The notes: a model not told the origin generated them from the letters alone. Counted from the first letter of the stretch, positions 6,537 to 14,574 are shown. The stretch is DNA of 39,216 bases from Gammaproteobacteria bacterium (GCA_016194635.1 JACQBC010000028.1:1-39216); one strand, 5' to 3'. Made by a program: numbers and translations.

Positions 6537-7187
6537 CTATTTTATCATGCGTTGGATATCCGCGACATTGCGTATCCACGGCGACCATTTCTTCAAATCC
6601 GCGGGTAATTGTGCCACGGCTAGGTTCGCCTCCGCCACGGTGTCAAAATTTCCATACACCAAGGTGTACCACACCTGCCCCTGTCGACGCGACGGGAAAT
6701 AACCCGCCTTACCACCCAAACTAACATTTTTATAATATTCTAAGACGATGTCTTCATCCGTCGTGCTGACCAGTTGCACGGTGTATTTGCCCTCGCCTAG
6801 GGATTGCACCCAGTGTTTGGGTTCAACGCCGGTGACCGGTGATGCTGAAACAACAGTATTTTTGTTTGCGGTTATACCGGCACTGGGTTGGACACTGTTG
6901 TTATTGAGTTGTTTATAGGCCTCGGTCAATCCTTGCCGCGCCGCCAAGGTTAACCAGTGCTGGGCGGTGGCGACATCCGCCTTGACGCCTTGACCGTGTT
7001 GATACAACATGGCGAGGTTGTATTGCGCCACCGGATCACCCGCGGTCGCCAGTTGTTGCCAGGCCAGCGCGGCGCTGGTGTAATCACCCTTGACCTGTGC
7101 ATCCAAGGCGGTGTGATAGTTTTGTGCCGCGAACAGCGCTTGGCTGATCACGGCTGAAAGTCCGATAACAAGATAGCGTTTACGCAT
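6537..7187 (-). CDS. exported Sel1-repeat and SPOR-domain protein
   Basis: This 216-residue protein has a signal peptide (RKRYLVIGLSAVISQALFA). Residues about 22-95 form two Sel1/TPR-like repeats (AALAWQQLATAGDPVAQYNLAMLYQHGQG and ATAQHWLTLAARQGL). A linker leads to a C-terminal SPOR domain (YTVQLVSTTDEDIVLEYYKN ... VWYTLVYGNFDTVAEANLAVAQL), which binds denuded peptidoglycan at the septum or pole. I chose the ATG at 7187 because GAGGTG sits five bases upstream. It follows the DUF1249 gene by 42 bases, and the pair is preceded by a FliA-type promoter, so a link to flagellum or cell-pole biology is inferred. Domain calls are firm. Confidence 0.85.
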   Translation of the reverse strand: MRKRYLVIGLSAVISQALFAAQNYHTALDAQVKGDYTSAALAWQQLATAGDPVAQYNLAMLYQHGQGVKADVATAQHWLTLAARQGLTEAYKQLNNNSVQPSAGITANKNTVVSASPVTGVEPKHWVQSLGEGKYTVQLVSTTDEDIVLEYYKNVSLGGKAGYFPSRRQGQVWYTLVYGNFDTVAEANLAVAQLPADLKKWSPWIRNVADIQRMIK

Positions 7188-7229
7188 TTCGCACCTCACT
7201 GTTGTGGGGCGAAATGAGTTAACCCCACA

Positions 7230-7670
7230 CTAGTCGCAGATTTGTGATTCGGTTAACAATCGGAAACGCTTCCAATGGTTTAACCAATCGTGCAGGAGTA
7301 AATTCACTTGGCGCTTTTCATCCGTCTGCAGCATTAACGCATTGGGATAACGATAACGCGGTTGAAGATGATGGATTCCCTGATAGGCCACTACCTCGGC
7401 CAGCGCCGCGTCCAAATACACCCGCACTTTGAGCATGAGGTCGGAGACGTAATGCTGCTCGCTCACGAAGCGGTGTTCGATGTTCAACAACAGCGTATAA
7501 CGGGAGCGCTCCAGCACCTGGATACCAATCTGACTGTTGCCCCGCCCGATCCGCACTGATGAAGCAGTTCCTAAATCGAATTCCGTCATCAAGGCCATAA
7601 TCCCAGCAAAATTTTGCTCGAAATACCACATGGGATTATTCAGTCGTAACGTGGCGATGCTCTGTGACAC
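7230..7670 (-). CDS. DUF1249 (YqiB-like) family protein
   Basis: This 146-residue protein matches the DUF1249 family: an aromatic N-terminal segment (WYFEQNFAGIMALM), a central region with IQVLERSRYTLLLNIEH, and the diagnostic C-terminal block PRYRYPNALMLQTDEKRQVNLLLHDWL. The family is widespread in gammaproteobacteria and has no established biochemical role; in Escherichia coli yqiB lies next to nudF and cpdA, which is not the case here. Translation starts at a GTG preceded by GAGGTAGGA. Immediately upstream is a TCAA-N15-GCCGATAA site, so it should be read with the flagellar late genes. There is no signal peptide, so it is cytoplasmic. Function unknown. Confidence 0.85.
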   Translation of the reverse strand: MSQSIATLRLNNPMWYFEQNFAGIMALMTEFDLGTASSVRIGRGNSQIGIQVLERSRYTLLLNIEHRFVSEQHYVSDLMLKVRVYLDAALAEVVAYQGIHHLQPRYRYPNALMLQTDEKRQVNLLLHDWLNHWKRFRLLTESQICD

Positions 7671-7695
7671 GTCCTACCTCATGCGCCTGATGGGG

Positions 7696-7722
7696 TTATC
7701 GGCAGTCGCCGGGGGGGCTTGA
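7696..7722 (-). promoter_or_regulatory. sigma-28 (FliA) promoter for the DUF1249-SPOR pair
   Basis: Read on the minus strand: TCAA (7722-7719), 15 bases, then GCCGATAA (7703-7696), an exact match to the FliA minus-10 consensus with the TCAAG type of minus-35. The inferred start site near 7689 leaves a leader of about 20 bases, just enough for the GAGGTAGGA ribosome-binding site of the GTG-initiated gene. Confidence 0.75.
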
Positions 7723-7773
7723 ACCAGGGGGATGCTAAATACGGTCATGGTGGTAAGATTCTTCCATGCCAAG

Positions 7774-7796
7774 ATGAAAATTGCCACCTTTGTGGC
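7774..7796 (-). terminator. intrinsic terminator of the membrane protein-VWA operon
   Basis: On the minus strand GCCAC-AAAG-GTGGC is followed by AATTTTC, about 40 bases after the stop of the VWA lipoprotein gene. The stem is short (5 bp), so strength is uncertain. Confidence 0.5.
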
Positions 7797-7834
7797 GCGA
7801 TAAGCTAGTTAGTTTGCATACGAATTGTACGGCT

Positions 7835-8482
7835 TTAATCAAAAATAGGTTCAAGCCGATCTAGATCATTGATGGTTTTCCAGCTACCGCCGGCGGCCTC
7901 GACCTTGCGTTTCCATGCCTCCAAACGGTCCAGGTAGTCCTGGGGATTCACGTTGTCACTGCGTAACTTGGTGATATTGATCGCGATCACATTAAATCCC
8001 GCCAGCTTGAGCGCGATATCGCGGTTATAGCCCTTGTGCAACTCCTCTTTCATATCCGAAAAAATCAGAATGGTCTTTTTGCCCGGTCCGGCTTCGGTAA
8101 GAAACTCGATGCCCTGCAAAATACCGCCGGTGATATCGGTGTACGCGCTGGGTTTGACGTTTTGGGTGAATTCCTGGATTTTCTGTTTGAACAACAAGCG
8201 TTGTTCATTGGCCTTGCTGGGACGCATGTCGAAGGTTTTGCTATAGATAATATTTTTCTCGCTGAAACTACCACTGTCCACACGCTGCACGGCGAAGGTG
8301 TCCCCCGGTTGCAGTTTCGATAAAATATGATTGATGATCTTCACCGAGCCGCCCAATTCCTTCGCGTAGGTGCCGGACGCGTCCAGCAACATATAAATCC
8401 CCTGATCACGGTTCGGATTGTGCTTAGAACAACCCGGCAACAGGGTTGTGGCGAGTACCAACATACCTAAGTAGCGGAACAT
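7835..8482 (-). CDS. von Willebrand factor A-domain lipoprotein
   Basis: This is a 215-residue lipoprotein: signal peptide MFRYLGMLVLATTLLPGC with the lipobox LLPG-C18. The mature part is a single VWA fold. Its MIDAS site is visible as D34-A-S36-G-T38, then YTDITGGI as the threonine loop and ILIFSDMKEE as the final Asp loop. The third MIDAS residue is Thr in place of the usual Ser. VWA domains bind partners through a chelated Mg ion. It lies 16 bases after the gene for a large membrane protein and shares its operon and terminator. I do not recognise a described system; a role in envelope assembly or sensing is only an inference. Confidence 0.8.
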   Translation of the reverse strand: MFRYLGMLVLATTLLPGCSKHNPNRDQGIYMLLDASGTYAKELGGSVKIINHILSKLQPGDTFAVQRVDSGSFSEKNIIYSKTFDMRPSKANEQRLLFKQKIQEFTQNVKPSAYTDITGGILQGIEFLTEAGPGKKTILIFSDMKEELHKGYNRDIALKLAGFNVIAINITKLRSDNVNPQDYLDRLEAWKRKVEAAGGSWKTINDLDRLEPIFD

Positions 8483-8498
8483 AAATTATCCTTAGTTA

Positions 8499-9905
8499 TT
8501 AAATTGTCGAGGTATGATCGCCGGTTTCCAGCTCATCACCGGGTTTAAATAAACTTTCGACCCACAGCGGCAGGAATATAATAAAGTCATACAGATGTAA
8601 CAGCGCCTTACCGGCGAAACGTACCACGTTACCGATGATCCGAAATAACCAGGCCAATGAACGCAAGATCACAATCCCCGCCACCCCCAGGACGGTGCGC
8701 AGGGAATGGATAAACGATTCCAATGGAATCGCCACGAACATCAAGATATAGGGTAATACCCACCCCAAGCCCATTTGGGCCGCGGTGATGATCCAGGTTT
8801 GCTGATTTTTAAACGCGTCGGCGCCGAGCTCGACCGATTTGGTATCGATGATCAACCAATCGCGCATCCAGGCCAACCCCGCCTCCACGCAGGCCAGGGT
8901 GGTTAGAAATACAAACGCGGCCCAGGTAAGCCGCACCCGCATTTTATCATTCAGCGCGCCGATCACCGGGAACAAGCGAGTGACCCGCAGCAGTTCCATC
9001 ACAAAAATACCGACAGCGATTTCCAATAATATGATCACCAAGGCGGCGATACGGTAGGTTTCAATACCCATGATCTCGGTTTTCTGTTGCACCATTTCCG
9101 ACATCGGCAACGCAATCAACTCAAAGTTAATCACCGCACCGCCGCCCGCCACCGACAATACAAACAGCGCGATAAAAAACTGGGTTAACGATGACGACGA
9201 CAACATGCGTTCGGCGCGCGAGGTCTTGCGCACGGTATTTTCATACTCGTCCATATACCGATCGATGGTCTGGGCGCGTGACAATAAACTCTTGGCGTTT
9301 TTATCCACCTGTTCCAATACTTGTTGCACCTTGCGCCAACGCGGTAGCATCTTTTTTAAATGCTCATGACGGCTGTGACTGGCCTTGCGGTACTCGACAA
9401 TCGCGGTATTGTTGGCCTTGATCATCGATTCGTGGATATCCTCCAAGATATTGACCACCATCGGATCCTTGCCGGGAAGTTTGGCCACCGCGTCAACGGC
9501 CTTGTACCAAGCCGGGGGCTCCGGCGGCACATCGGCGCTTTGTTTGTAATCCTCTTCAAGTTGAGTGATATCCTCACTCAAGTGACGGTGCAAGCCTGGA
9601 TACGCGGACATATCGCGCCGTACCGAGGCGTCGATCCGATCAAATTCGCGTTCGATGATCCGCTCCGATGCCTCGCGTCCCTGGGCGAGCAACACCTCGC
9701 GGTTGCGTTCCATCAACCAGCGCTCGCCGCGTAACATCCCGCGCGCGGATAAACGCAGCCCATTGTGTAACGTCCGGCTCAGCGCCGTGATCACCGCACG
9801 GGCAGGCGTACGCGCAAAATAAAGAATCACCACCAACATCACTAACCAAATAAAACCTGATACATAGGGGTTAGAAACTATCAAGAACGCGTCAGCCCAA
9901 AGCAT
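8499..9905 (-). CDS. large polytopic membrane protein, partner of the VWA lipoprotein
   Basis: This is a 468-residue protein I cannot assign to a named family. It has an N-terminal membrane anchor (IWLVMLVVILYFA, residues about 18-32) and a long charged, mostly helical soluble region (about 40-240) with coiled-coil character (FDRIDASVRRDM, VQQVLEQVDKNAKSLLSRAQTIDRYMDEYENTV). It ends in a block of about six hydrophobic segments (about 245-455), including FFIALFVLSVAGGGAVINF, ALVIILLEIAVGIFVMEL and WAAFVFLTTLACVEAGLAWM. The ribosome-binding site AAGGAGAGG precedes the ATG. It is the first gene of an operon with the VWA lipoprotein. The architecture recalls large envelope complexes in which a membrane stator is paired with a MIDAS protein, but this is speculation. 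Confidence 0.75.
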   Translation of the reverse strand: MLWADAFLIVSNPYVSGFIWLVMLVVILYFARTPARAVITALSRTLHNGLRLSARGMLRGERWLMERNREVLLAQGREASERIIEREFDRIDASVRRDMSAYPGLHRHLSEDITQLEEDYKQSADVPPEPPAWYKAVDAVAKLPGKDPMVVNILEDIHESMIKANNTAIVEYRKASHSRHEHLKKMLPRWRKVQQVLEQVDKNAKSLLSRAQTIDRYMDEYENTVRKTSRAERMLSSSSLTQFFIALFVLSVAGGGAVINFELIALPMSEMVQQKTEIMGIETYRIAALVIILLEIAVGIFVMELLRVTRLFPVIGALNDKMRVRLTWAAFVFLTTLACVEAGLAWMRDWLIIDTKSVELGADAFKNQQTWIITAAQMGLGWVLPYILMFVAIPLESFIHSLRTVLGVAGIVILRSLAWLFRIIGNVVRFAGKALLHLYDFIIFLPLWVESLFKPGDELETGDHTSTI

Positions 9906-9971
9906 AACCTCTCCTTACCCATTGGCAAGTAAAACCGATGAGATGGGATACTAGGGGGGGCATGACGGGTA

Positions 9972-9987
9972 GACTGTCGATACAGTC
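9972..9987. promoter_or_regulatory. short palindrome upstream of the membrane protein operon
   Basis: GACTGT-CGAT-ACAGTC lies 67 bases upstream of the ATG at 9905. It could be an operator for the membrane protein-VWA operon, but nothing else supports it. Confidence 0.25.
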
Positions 9988-10050
9988 ACAATACTTTAAA
10001 TAGTTGTTGCACGCAGACGATCAACCTAGTTTATTCCCCCAACCCTTCCC

Positions 10051-10065
10051 CAGGGCGAGGCCCTG
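10051..10065 (-). terminator. possible hairpin after fliA
   Basis: CAGGGC and GCCCTG are separated by three bases, 16 bases beyond the fliA stop. The minus-strand sequence that follows is G-rich and not T-rich, so intrinsic termination is doubtful. Confidence 0.3.
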
Positions 10066-10080
10066 TATCGGGAAAAATGA

Positions 10081-10830
10081 TTAGGCCGCCGAGGATGCCG
10101 ATTGGATGAATTCCTGCAGCAAGCCACGCATCCGCAGATGGGCTTGGCTGAGTAACTGGCTCACGCGGGATTCGCTAACCCCTAATACACCGCCAATTTC
10201 CTTGAGATTGAGTTCTTCGTCGTAATACAAGCTGACAATTAATTGCTCGCGTTCGGGGAGTTGTTTGATCGCTGCGGTGAGATGACGACGAAATTCATCG
10301 CGTTCAATTCCACGCAAGGGCCCATGGTCACGTTCATCGGCAATCGACTCGCCCAGATTCTCATCGTCGGATTCCACTTCGGCAAAGTTCAGCACCCGGC
10401 AGGTGTTGGTCTGCAACACTAATTGATGATACTCGTCCAGCGATAGGTCCATGGCCGCGGCGATTTCGTGGGGTTTGGCCTCGCGGCCGGTACCAGACTC
10501 GATCTGCCGCATGGCATCCACCATGTCACGGGCACGGCGGTGTACGGACTTGGGCGCCCAATCATTGCGTCGCAACTCATCCAACATCGCGCCACGCACA
10601 CGAATCGCGGCATAGGTTTCAAAGCTCGCGCCTTGGGAAGGATCATAATGGCCGGCGGCGTTGAGCAGCCCCATTAACCCGGCCTGGATCAAATCATCCA
10701 CCTGCACACTGGGCGGCAGTCGTGCCATTAAATGGTAAGCAATGCGCTGTACCAAGGGAGCATGTCGCTCCAGCAGGGTGTTCAAATCCGCGTGTTGCGC
10801 GGCGCTATAGGACTGAGGTTTGGTCGACAT
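10081..10830 (-). CDS. fliA: flagellar RNA polymerase sigma factor sigma-28
   Basis: This 249-residue protein has the four sigma regions of FliA: region 2 (HAPLVQRIAYHLMARLPPSVQVDDLIQAGLMGLL and FETYAAIRVRGAMLDELRRNDW), region 3 (around AREKPHEIAAAMDLSLDEYHQ) and region 4 with the helix-turn-helix LNLKEIGGVLGVSESRVSQLLSQAHLRMR. Length and motifs match FliA closely. It directs late flagellar and chemotaxis genes and is normally held by FlgM, which is not in this window. Its own promoter appears to be of the sigma-54 type (10866-10881), which places it under FleQ or FleR control. It lies divergently from the chemotaxis operon, which has a FliA-type promoter, and away from the usual flhF-fleN neighbours. 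Confidence 0.97.
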   Translation of the reverse strand: MSTKPQSYSAAQHADLNTLLERHAPLVQRIAYHLMARLPPSVQVDDLIQAGLMGLLNAAGHYDPSQGASFETYAAIRVRGAMLDELRRNDWAPKSVHRRARDMVDAMRQIESGTGREAKPHEIAAAMDLSLDEYHQLVLQTNTCRVLNFAEVESDDENLGESIADERDHGPLRGIERDEFRRHLTAAIKQLPEREQLIVSLYYDEELNLKEIGGVLGVSESRVSQLLSQAHLRMRGLLQEFIQSASSAA

Positions 10831-10865
10831 AGTAACCAGCCAATATTATGACAACCGGTAAACGA

Positions 10866-10881
10866 TGCAAGAAACAGTCCT
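10866..10881 (-). promoter_or_regulatory. sigma-54 promoter of fliA
   Basis: On the minus strand AGGACTGTTTCTTGCA shows GG and GC ten bases apart with the canonical TTGCA of the minus-12 box. The start site would fall near 10855, giving a leader of about 25 bases. Confidence 0.6.
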
Positions 10882-11026
10882 GTTTTACCTTCCCCGGACC
10901 CACATTGTTACAAACGGTGGCACCCCTGTCCCCCCGTCGATGAGCCGCTTCGACTTCTATCAGAACACGCTAATACAACCTGAATGTAGCGCGATGCAAT
11001 CCTAAAAGATTCCGTTAAGTTTTATT

Positions 11027-11053
11027 TAAAGGAAATATACACGGAGACGATAA
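11027..11053 (+). promoter_or_regulatory. sigma-28 (FliA) promoter of the chemotaxis operon
   Basis: TAAA (11027-11030), 15 bases, then GACGATAA (11046-11053), seven of eight positions of the GCCGATAA consensus with the optimal spacer. The leader to the STAS gene would be about 105 bases. Confidence 0.7.
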
Positions 11054-11162
11054 CTGGACGAGGCATCTGGAGGTCAATAACACCAGATAACCATCTCATC
11101 AGTAATGACATAGCGATGTATCTGTTTATTTAATTGATGTCGGATAAGGATCGAAACGTAAA

Positions 11163-11465
11163 ATGAAAATAATCGAATGCGGCGAATCACTTGATATCAC
11201 GATTGCCGATAAATTTTACACGCAACTCGCCGACGCCCTCAACAGCCACGAACCGCTCGCGCTCAACGCTGGGCAACTAAATCGGATCGACGGCGCGGGC
11301 TTGCAGTTGTTGACCGCATTATTCCGTGAGGCTCACGCCCATGCGGTCGAAGTCAAATGGGAAGCAACATCCGCCCCTTTAATCACAGCGGCAAAAATTC
11401 TTGGGGTGTCGGCGGTATTAAAACTCGAAGACACAACGATCGACGAAAGTTCAGCAAGAGGTTGA
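11163..11465 (+). CDS. STAS-domain protein at the head of the chemotaxis operon
   Basis: This 100-residue single STAS domain resembles the anti-sigma-factor antagonist fold (SpoIIAA-like): a first strand IIECGESLDI, then LALNAGQLNRIDGAGLQLLTALFREA. In SpoIIAA the corresponding loop is DSSGL and carries the phosphorylated Ser; here it is DGAGL (G44, A45), so the known phosphosite is absent. Small STAS proteins of this kind precede cheY-cheA in several proteobacterial chemotaxis operons, and their exact role is not settled. The cheY ATG follows five bases after its stop. A scaffold or localisation role is inferred. Confidence 0.82.
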   Translation: MKIIECGESLDITIADKFYTQLADALNSHEPLALNAGQLNRIDGAGLQLLTALFREAHAHAVEVKWEATSAPLITAAKILGVSAVLKLEDTTIDESSARG

Positions 11466-11470
11466 ATTCA

Positions 11471-11836
11471 ATGGCAATGAAAATACTTGCGGTGGATGAT
11501 TCCGCTTCGATGCGCCAGATGGTCAGCTTTACCTTAAAAGGCGCCGGTTACGACGTCGAGGAAGCCGCTGATGGCAAGCAGGCGTTGGATAAAGCCAAAG
11601 GAAATAAATTTAATCTGGTGATTTCCGATGTCAACATGCCGGTGATGGACGGCATCAGCTTCATCAAAGAGCTGCGCACCCTGCAGGACTACAAATTCAC
11701 CCCAATCCTGATGCTGACCACTGAAAGCACCGACGGAAAAAAACAAGAAGGAAAGGCCGCCGGCGCGACCGGATGGATTATCAAACCGTTCAATCCCGAT
11801 CAACTGCTCGCGACGATTAAAAAGGTCCTGGGTTAA
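11471..11836 (+). CDS. cheY: chemotaxis response regulator CheY
   Basis: This 121-residue single receiver domain has all phosphorylation residues: acidic pocket D9-D10, phospho-acceptor D53 (LVISDVNMPVMDG), T84 (MLTTES) and K105 (IIKPF). There is no output domain, so it should act by binding the flagellar switch (FliM/FliN) when phosphorylated by CheA. I chose the ATG at 11471, directly after the STAS gene, since the frame upstream runs inside that gene. Within the operon it precedes cheA by 21 bases. No cheZ is seen in the window, so the phosphatase, if any, is encoded elsewhere. Confidence 0.93.
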   Translation: MAMKILAVDDSASMRQMVSFTLKGAGYDVEEAADGKQALDKAKGNKFNLVISDVNMPVMDGISFIKELRTLQDYKFTPILMLTTESTDGKKQEGKAAGATGWIIKPFNPDQLLATIKKVLG

Positions 11837-11857
11837 TCCAATCCAGCAGCAATACCT

Positions 11858-13816
11858 ATGAGCATCAACATGGAACAATTTCATCAAACCTTCTTCGAAG
11901 AATCCTTCGAGGGACTGGATGCGATGGAAAGCAATTTACTGGAATTACAATCCGGCAATTCCGATCCCGAAGTAATTAACACCATTTTCCGCGCGGCGCA
12001 TTCCATTAAAGGCGGTAGCGCCACCTTCGGTTTCAACGAGGTGGCTAAATTCACCCATGTATTGGAAACGCTGCTCAACGAAATGCGCGAGGGCCAACGC
12101 GCCGCGACACCCCAGGCGGTGAATCTATTGCTGGAATCCGTGGATGTATTACGCGAGATGCTCACCGCGGTGCGCGGCAAGCAACCGATCGATACCGCCC
12201 AGGCTAACGCAACCCAACAACAACTCGAGATCTTGCTCGACAGCGCCGCCGCGCCGGTCACCAGCAGCAGCACATTAAAGGCTTCAACCAGCGCGGCGGG
12301 CTGGCAGATCCGCTTTCGTCCCAAGCCCCATTTATTTATGTCGGGCAATGATCCGTTGCGAATTTTGCGTGAGCTGGGACAACTGGGAGAAATGCACATT
12401 GATGTGGACTATTCCGCCCTGCCGGGGTTTAATAATTTTGACACGGAAACCAGCTATCTGGGCTGGTTGCTGCTGCTCACCACTCCCCGCAGCAAAGAAG
12501 AAATCACCGAAGTGTTCGCCTGGGTGGAAGAGGATGCGGACTTAACCATTGAGCCGCTGGCCGCACAACCGCTTGAAACCGTTGCGCGCCAAGGCGGCGA
12601 TCGGCGGGTTAGCGATGAACGCCGCGCCGCCGGGGTTGAAAGCACCTCGATCCGGGTAGATATTTCCAAGGTCGACATGCTGATCAATATGGTGGGCGAA
12701 CTGGTCATTAATCAAAATATTCTACAGCAGATCGGCGAGCACTTTGAGACCAACAAACTCGATTTATTGCAACGCGCCCTAGGCGATCTGGCGCGCAACA
12801 CCCGTGAACTACAAGAATCGGTAATGCGCATCCGCATGCTGCCGATCAACGTTGCCTTCAACCGCTTCCCCCGGCTGGTGCACGACGTCAGCCAGAAACT
12901 GAGCAAAAAGATCGAACTCAAGATGTCGGGTGAAGGCACCGAGCTGGATAAAACCGTGCTGGAAAAAATCGTCGATCCGCTGGTGCACTTGGTGCGCAAC
13001 TCGATGGACCATGGGATCGAAACCCCCGAGATCCGCCGCACCTTGGGTAAACCCGAAACCGGCACGCTGCTGCTCTCCGCCTGCCATAAGGGCGGCAACA
13101 TCGTCATCGAGATCAGTGACGACGGCGCGGGACTCAATAAGGCAAAGATCGTCAAAAAAGCCGTCGAACGCGGCTTGATCAAAGCAACGGACCATCTCAG
13201 TGACGATCAAATCCATGAATTAATTTTCCTGCCGGGATTTTCCACCGTGGAACAGGTCAGCGATCTGTCTGGACGCGGCGTGGGCATGGATGTCGTGCGC
13301 AAGAACATTTCCTCGCTCGGTGGCAGTGTCGAGATTCGCTCCGAATCCGGCAAAGGTTCGCGCTTCACCATACGCCTGCCGTTGACGCTCGCCATCGTCG
13401 ATGGCCAGTCGGCCGCGGTCGGCAATGAATTTTATATCGTGCCGCTGGTATCGATCATTGTCTCAACCCAAGTGAAATCCGGTCAAGTCAGCTTGGTGGC
13501 CGGGCGTGGTGAAGTATTTCATTTTCGCGATGAATATTTACCGGTACTGCGGTTACACGAATTATTCGGCGCCAAACCCCGCGATCGCGATATTCACGCC
13601 GGACTATTGGTGATCGTCGAGGGCGACGGCAAACGCGCCGGCTTGTTCGTGGATGAATTACTCGGCCAGCAACAAGTGGTTATCAAATCATTGGAAACGA
13701 ATTACAAACGGGTTGAAGGGGTTTCCGGCGCGACTATTTTGGGTGATGGCGCGGTCGCGCTGATCCTGGATATCCCCGGACTGATCCGCATTGCACACCA
13801 ACGCCAAGTGGCGTAA
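11858..13816 (+). CDS. cheA: chemotaxis histidine kinase CheA
   Basis: This 652-residue protein has the CheA architecture. The P1/HPt domain carries H48 in FRAAHSIKGGSATFG. A P2-like region (about 147-235) opens with WQIRFRPKPHLFMSGNDPLRIL, a form seen in larger proteobacterial CheA proteins rather than the enterobacterial P2. The P3 dimer helices start at VDISKVDMLINMVGELVINQN. The P4 kinase core has the N box (HLVRNSMDHGIE), the G1 box (DDGAGL) and the G2 box (GRGVGMDVVRKNI). The P5/CheW-like domain follows, from about 510 to the end. It phosphorylates CheY and CheB. It lies between cheY and cheW, the normal core order. Confidence 0.96.
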   Translation: MSINMEQFHQTFFEESFEGLDAMESNLLELQSGNSDPEVINTIFRAAHSIKGGSATFGFNEVAKFTHVLETLLNEMREGQRAATPQAVNLLLESVDVLREMLTAVRGKQPIDTAQANATQQQLEILLDSAAAPVTSSSTLKASTSAAGWQIRFRPKPHLFMSGNDPLRILRELGQLGEMHIDVDYSALPGFNNFDTETSYLGWLLLLTTPRSKEEITEVFAWVEEDADLTIEPLAAQPLETVARQGGDRRVSDERRAAGVESTSIRVDISKVDMLINMVGELVINQNILQQIGEHFETNKLDLLQRALGDLARNTRELQESVMRIRMLPINVAFNRFPRLVHDVSQKLSKKIELKMSGEGTELDKTVLEKIVDPLVHLVRNSMDHGIETPEIRRTLGKPETGTLLLSACHKGGNIVIEISDDGAGLNKAKIVKKAVERGLIKATDHLSDDQIHELIFLPGFSTVEQVSDLSGRGVGMDVVRKNISSLGGSVEIRSESGKGSRFTIRLPLTLAIVDGQSAAVGNEFYIVPLVSIIVSTQVKSGQVSLVAGRGEVFHFRDEYLPVLRLHELFGAKPRDRDIHAGLLVIVEGDGKRAGLFVDELLGQQQVVIKSLETNYKRVEGVSGATILGDGAVALILDIPGLIRIAHQRQVA

Positions 13817-13846
13817 CGGCGTCATCACTGACGCAAAGGAGAAACC

Positions 13847-14374
13847 ATGGAAGCAGTAGCAACTAAACAAAACAGCGGTGACACGGCCAGCATCGTTACC
13901 ACCACCGGCCTGATGCAGTACCTGACCTTCTCGCTCGGGCAAGAAGACTACGGGGTGGATATTCTGCGCGTACAAGAGATCCGCGGCTGGCACCAGGTCA
14001 CCCGCGTGCCCAATGCCCCCGCCCACATGCTCGGTGTACTCAACCTGCGCGGCACCATCGTACCGATCATCGATATGCGCATGCGCTTTCATCTGGAAAA
14101 GGTCGAATACAACCCGGTGACGGTGATCATCGTGTTATCGATCCAAACGCCCAAGGGCACCCGTGTGTTTGGCATCGTGGTCGACAGCGTGTCCGACGTG
14201 CTCGACGTTACCAGCAAGGATATCAAGGCGACGCCGGATTTCGGCACCACGGTGAATACCGACTTCATCAGCGGTCTGGCGACCGTCAGCGAACGCATGG
14301 TGATGTTGCTGGACATCGACAAGTTATTAAGCGCCGATGAATTGGCCCAGGTCAATGCCGCGGCGGCGGCGTGA
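13847..14374 (+). CDS. cheW: chemotaxis coupling protein CheW
   Basis: This 175-residue protein has the CheW beta-barrel fold: QYLTFSLGQEDYGVDILRVQEIRGW, the conserved VPNAPAHMLGVLNLRGTIVPIIDMR, then FGIVVDSVSDVLDV and ISGLATVSERMVMLLDIDKLL. It links CheA to the receptors. AAAGGAG precedes the ATG by seven bases. It follows cheA by 30 bases and precedes an mcp gene after a 200-base gap, so the receptor may also have a promoter of its own. The Ala-rich end (AAAAA) is unremarkable. Confidence 0.96.
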   Translation: MEAVATKQNSGDTASIVTTTGLMQYLTFSLGQEDYGVDILRVQEIRGWHQVTRVPNAPAHMLGVLNLRGTIVPIIDMRMRFHLEKVEYNPVTVIIVLSIQTPKGTRVFGIVVDSVSDVLDVTSKDIKATPDFGTTVNTDFISGLATVSERMVMLLDIDKLLSADELAQVNAAAAA

Positions 14375-14574
14375 TCAAAACCAGGACCTCGCGTACCTGA
14401 GGTTATGGCAGTGTTTACCGGATTCAAGAGTTTAACCACTAAAGGCAGTGGTCGTTGTTAGAGTAATGCGCGCGGAGAATTGGTGGAGCAGTATTTTCTT
14501 CGGGTGACAAAAGGTAACGGTACCGCGTAGCGGTGAGCCGTTGGATCGGAAATTAGATACAGGAGAGTAATTGT

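Larger units (their letters stand above)
10831..11162. other. divergent control region between fliA and the chemotaxis operon
   Basis: No gene was seen in these 332 bases. The left end carries a sigma-54-like promoter for fliA and the right part a sigma-28-like promoter for the STAS-cheY operon, followed by a leader of about 100 bases with no obvious structure. Confidence 0.7.

Noticed and set aside
14435-14452. ACCACT/AGTGGT hairpin between cheW and mcp
   Set aside because: Six-base stem without a T-run; not distinguishable from chance.
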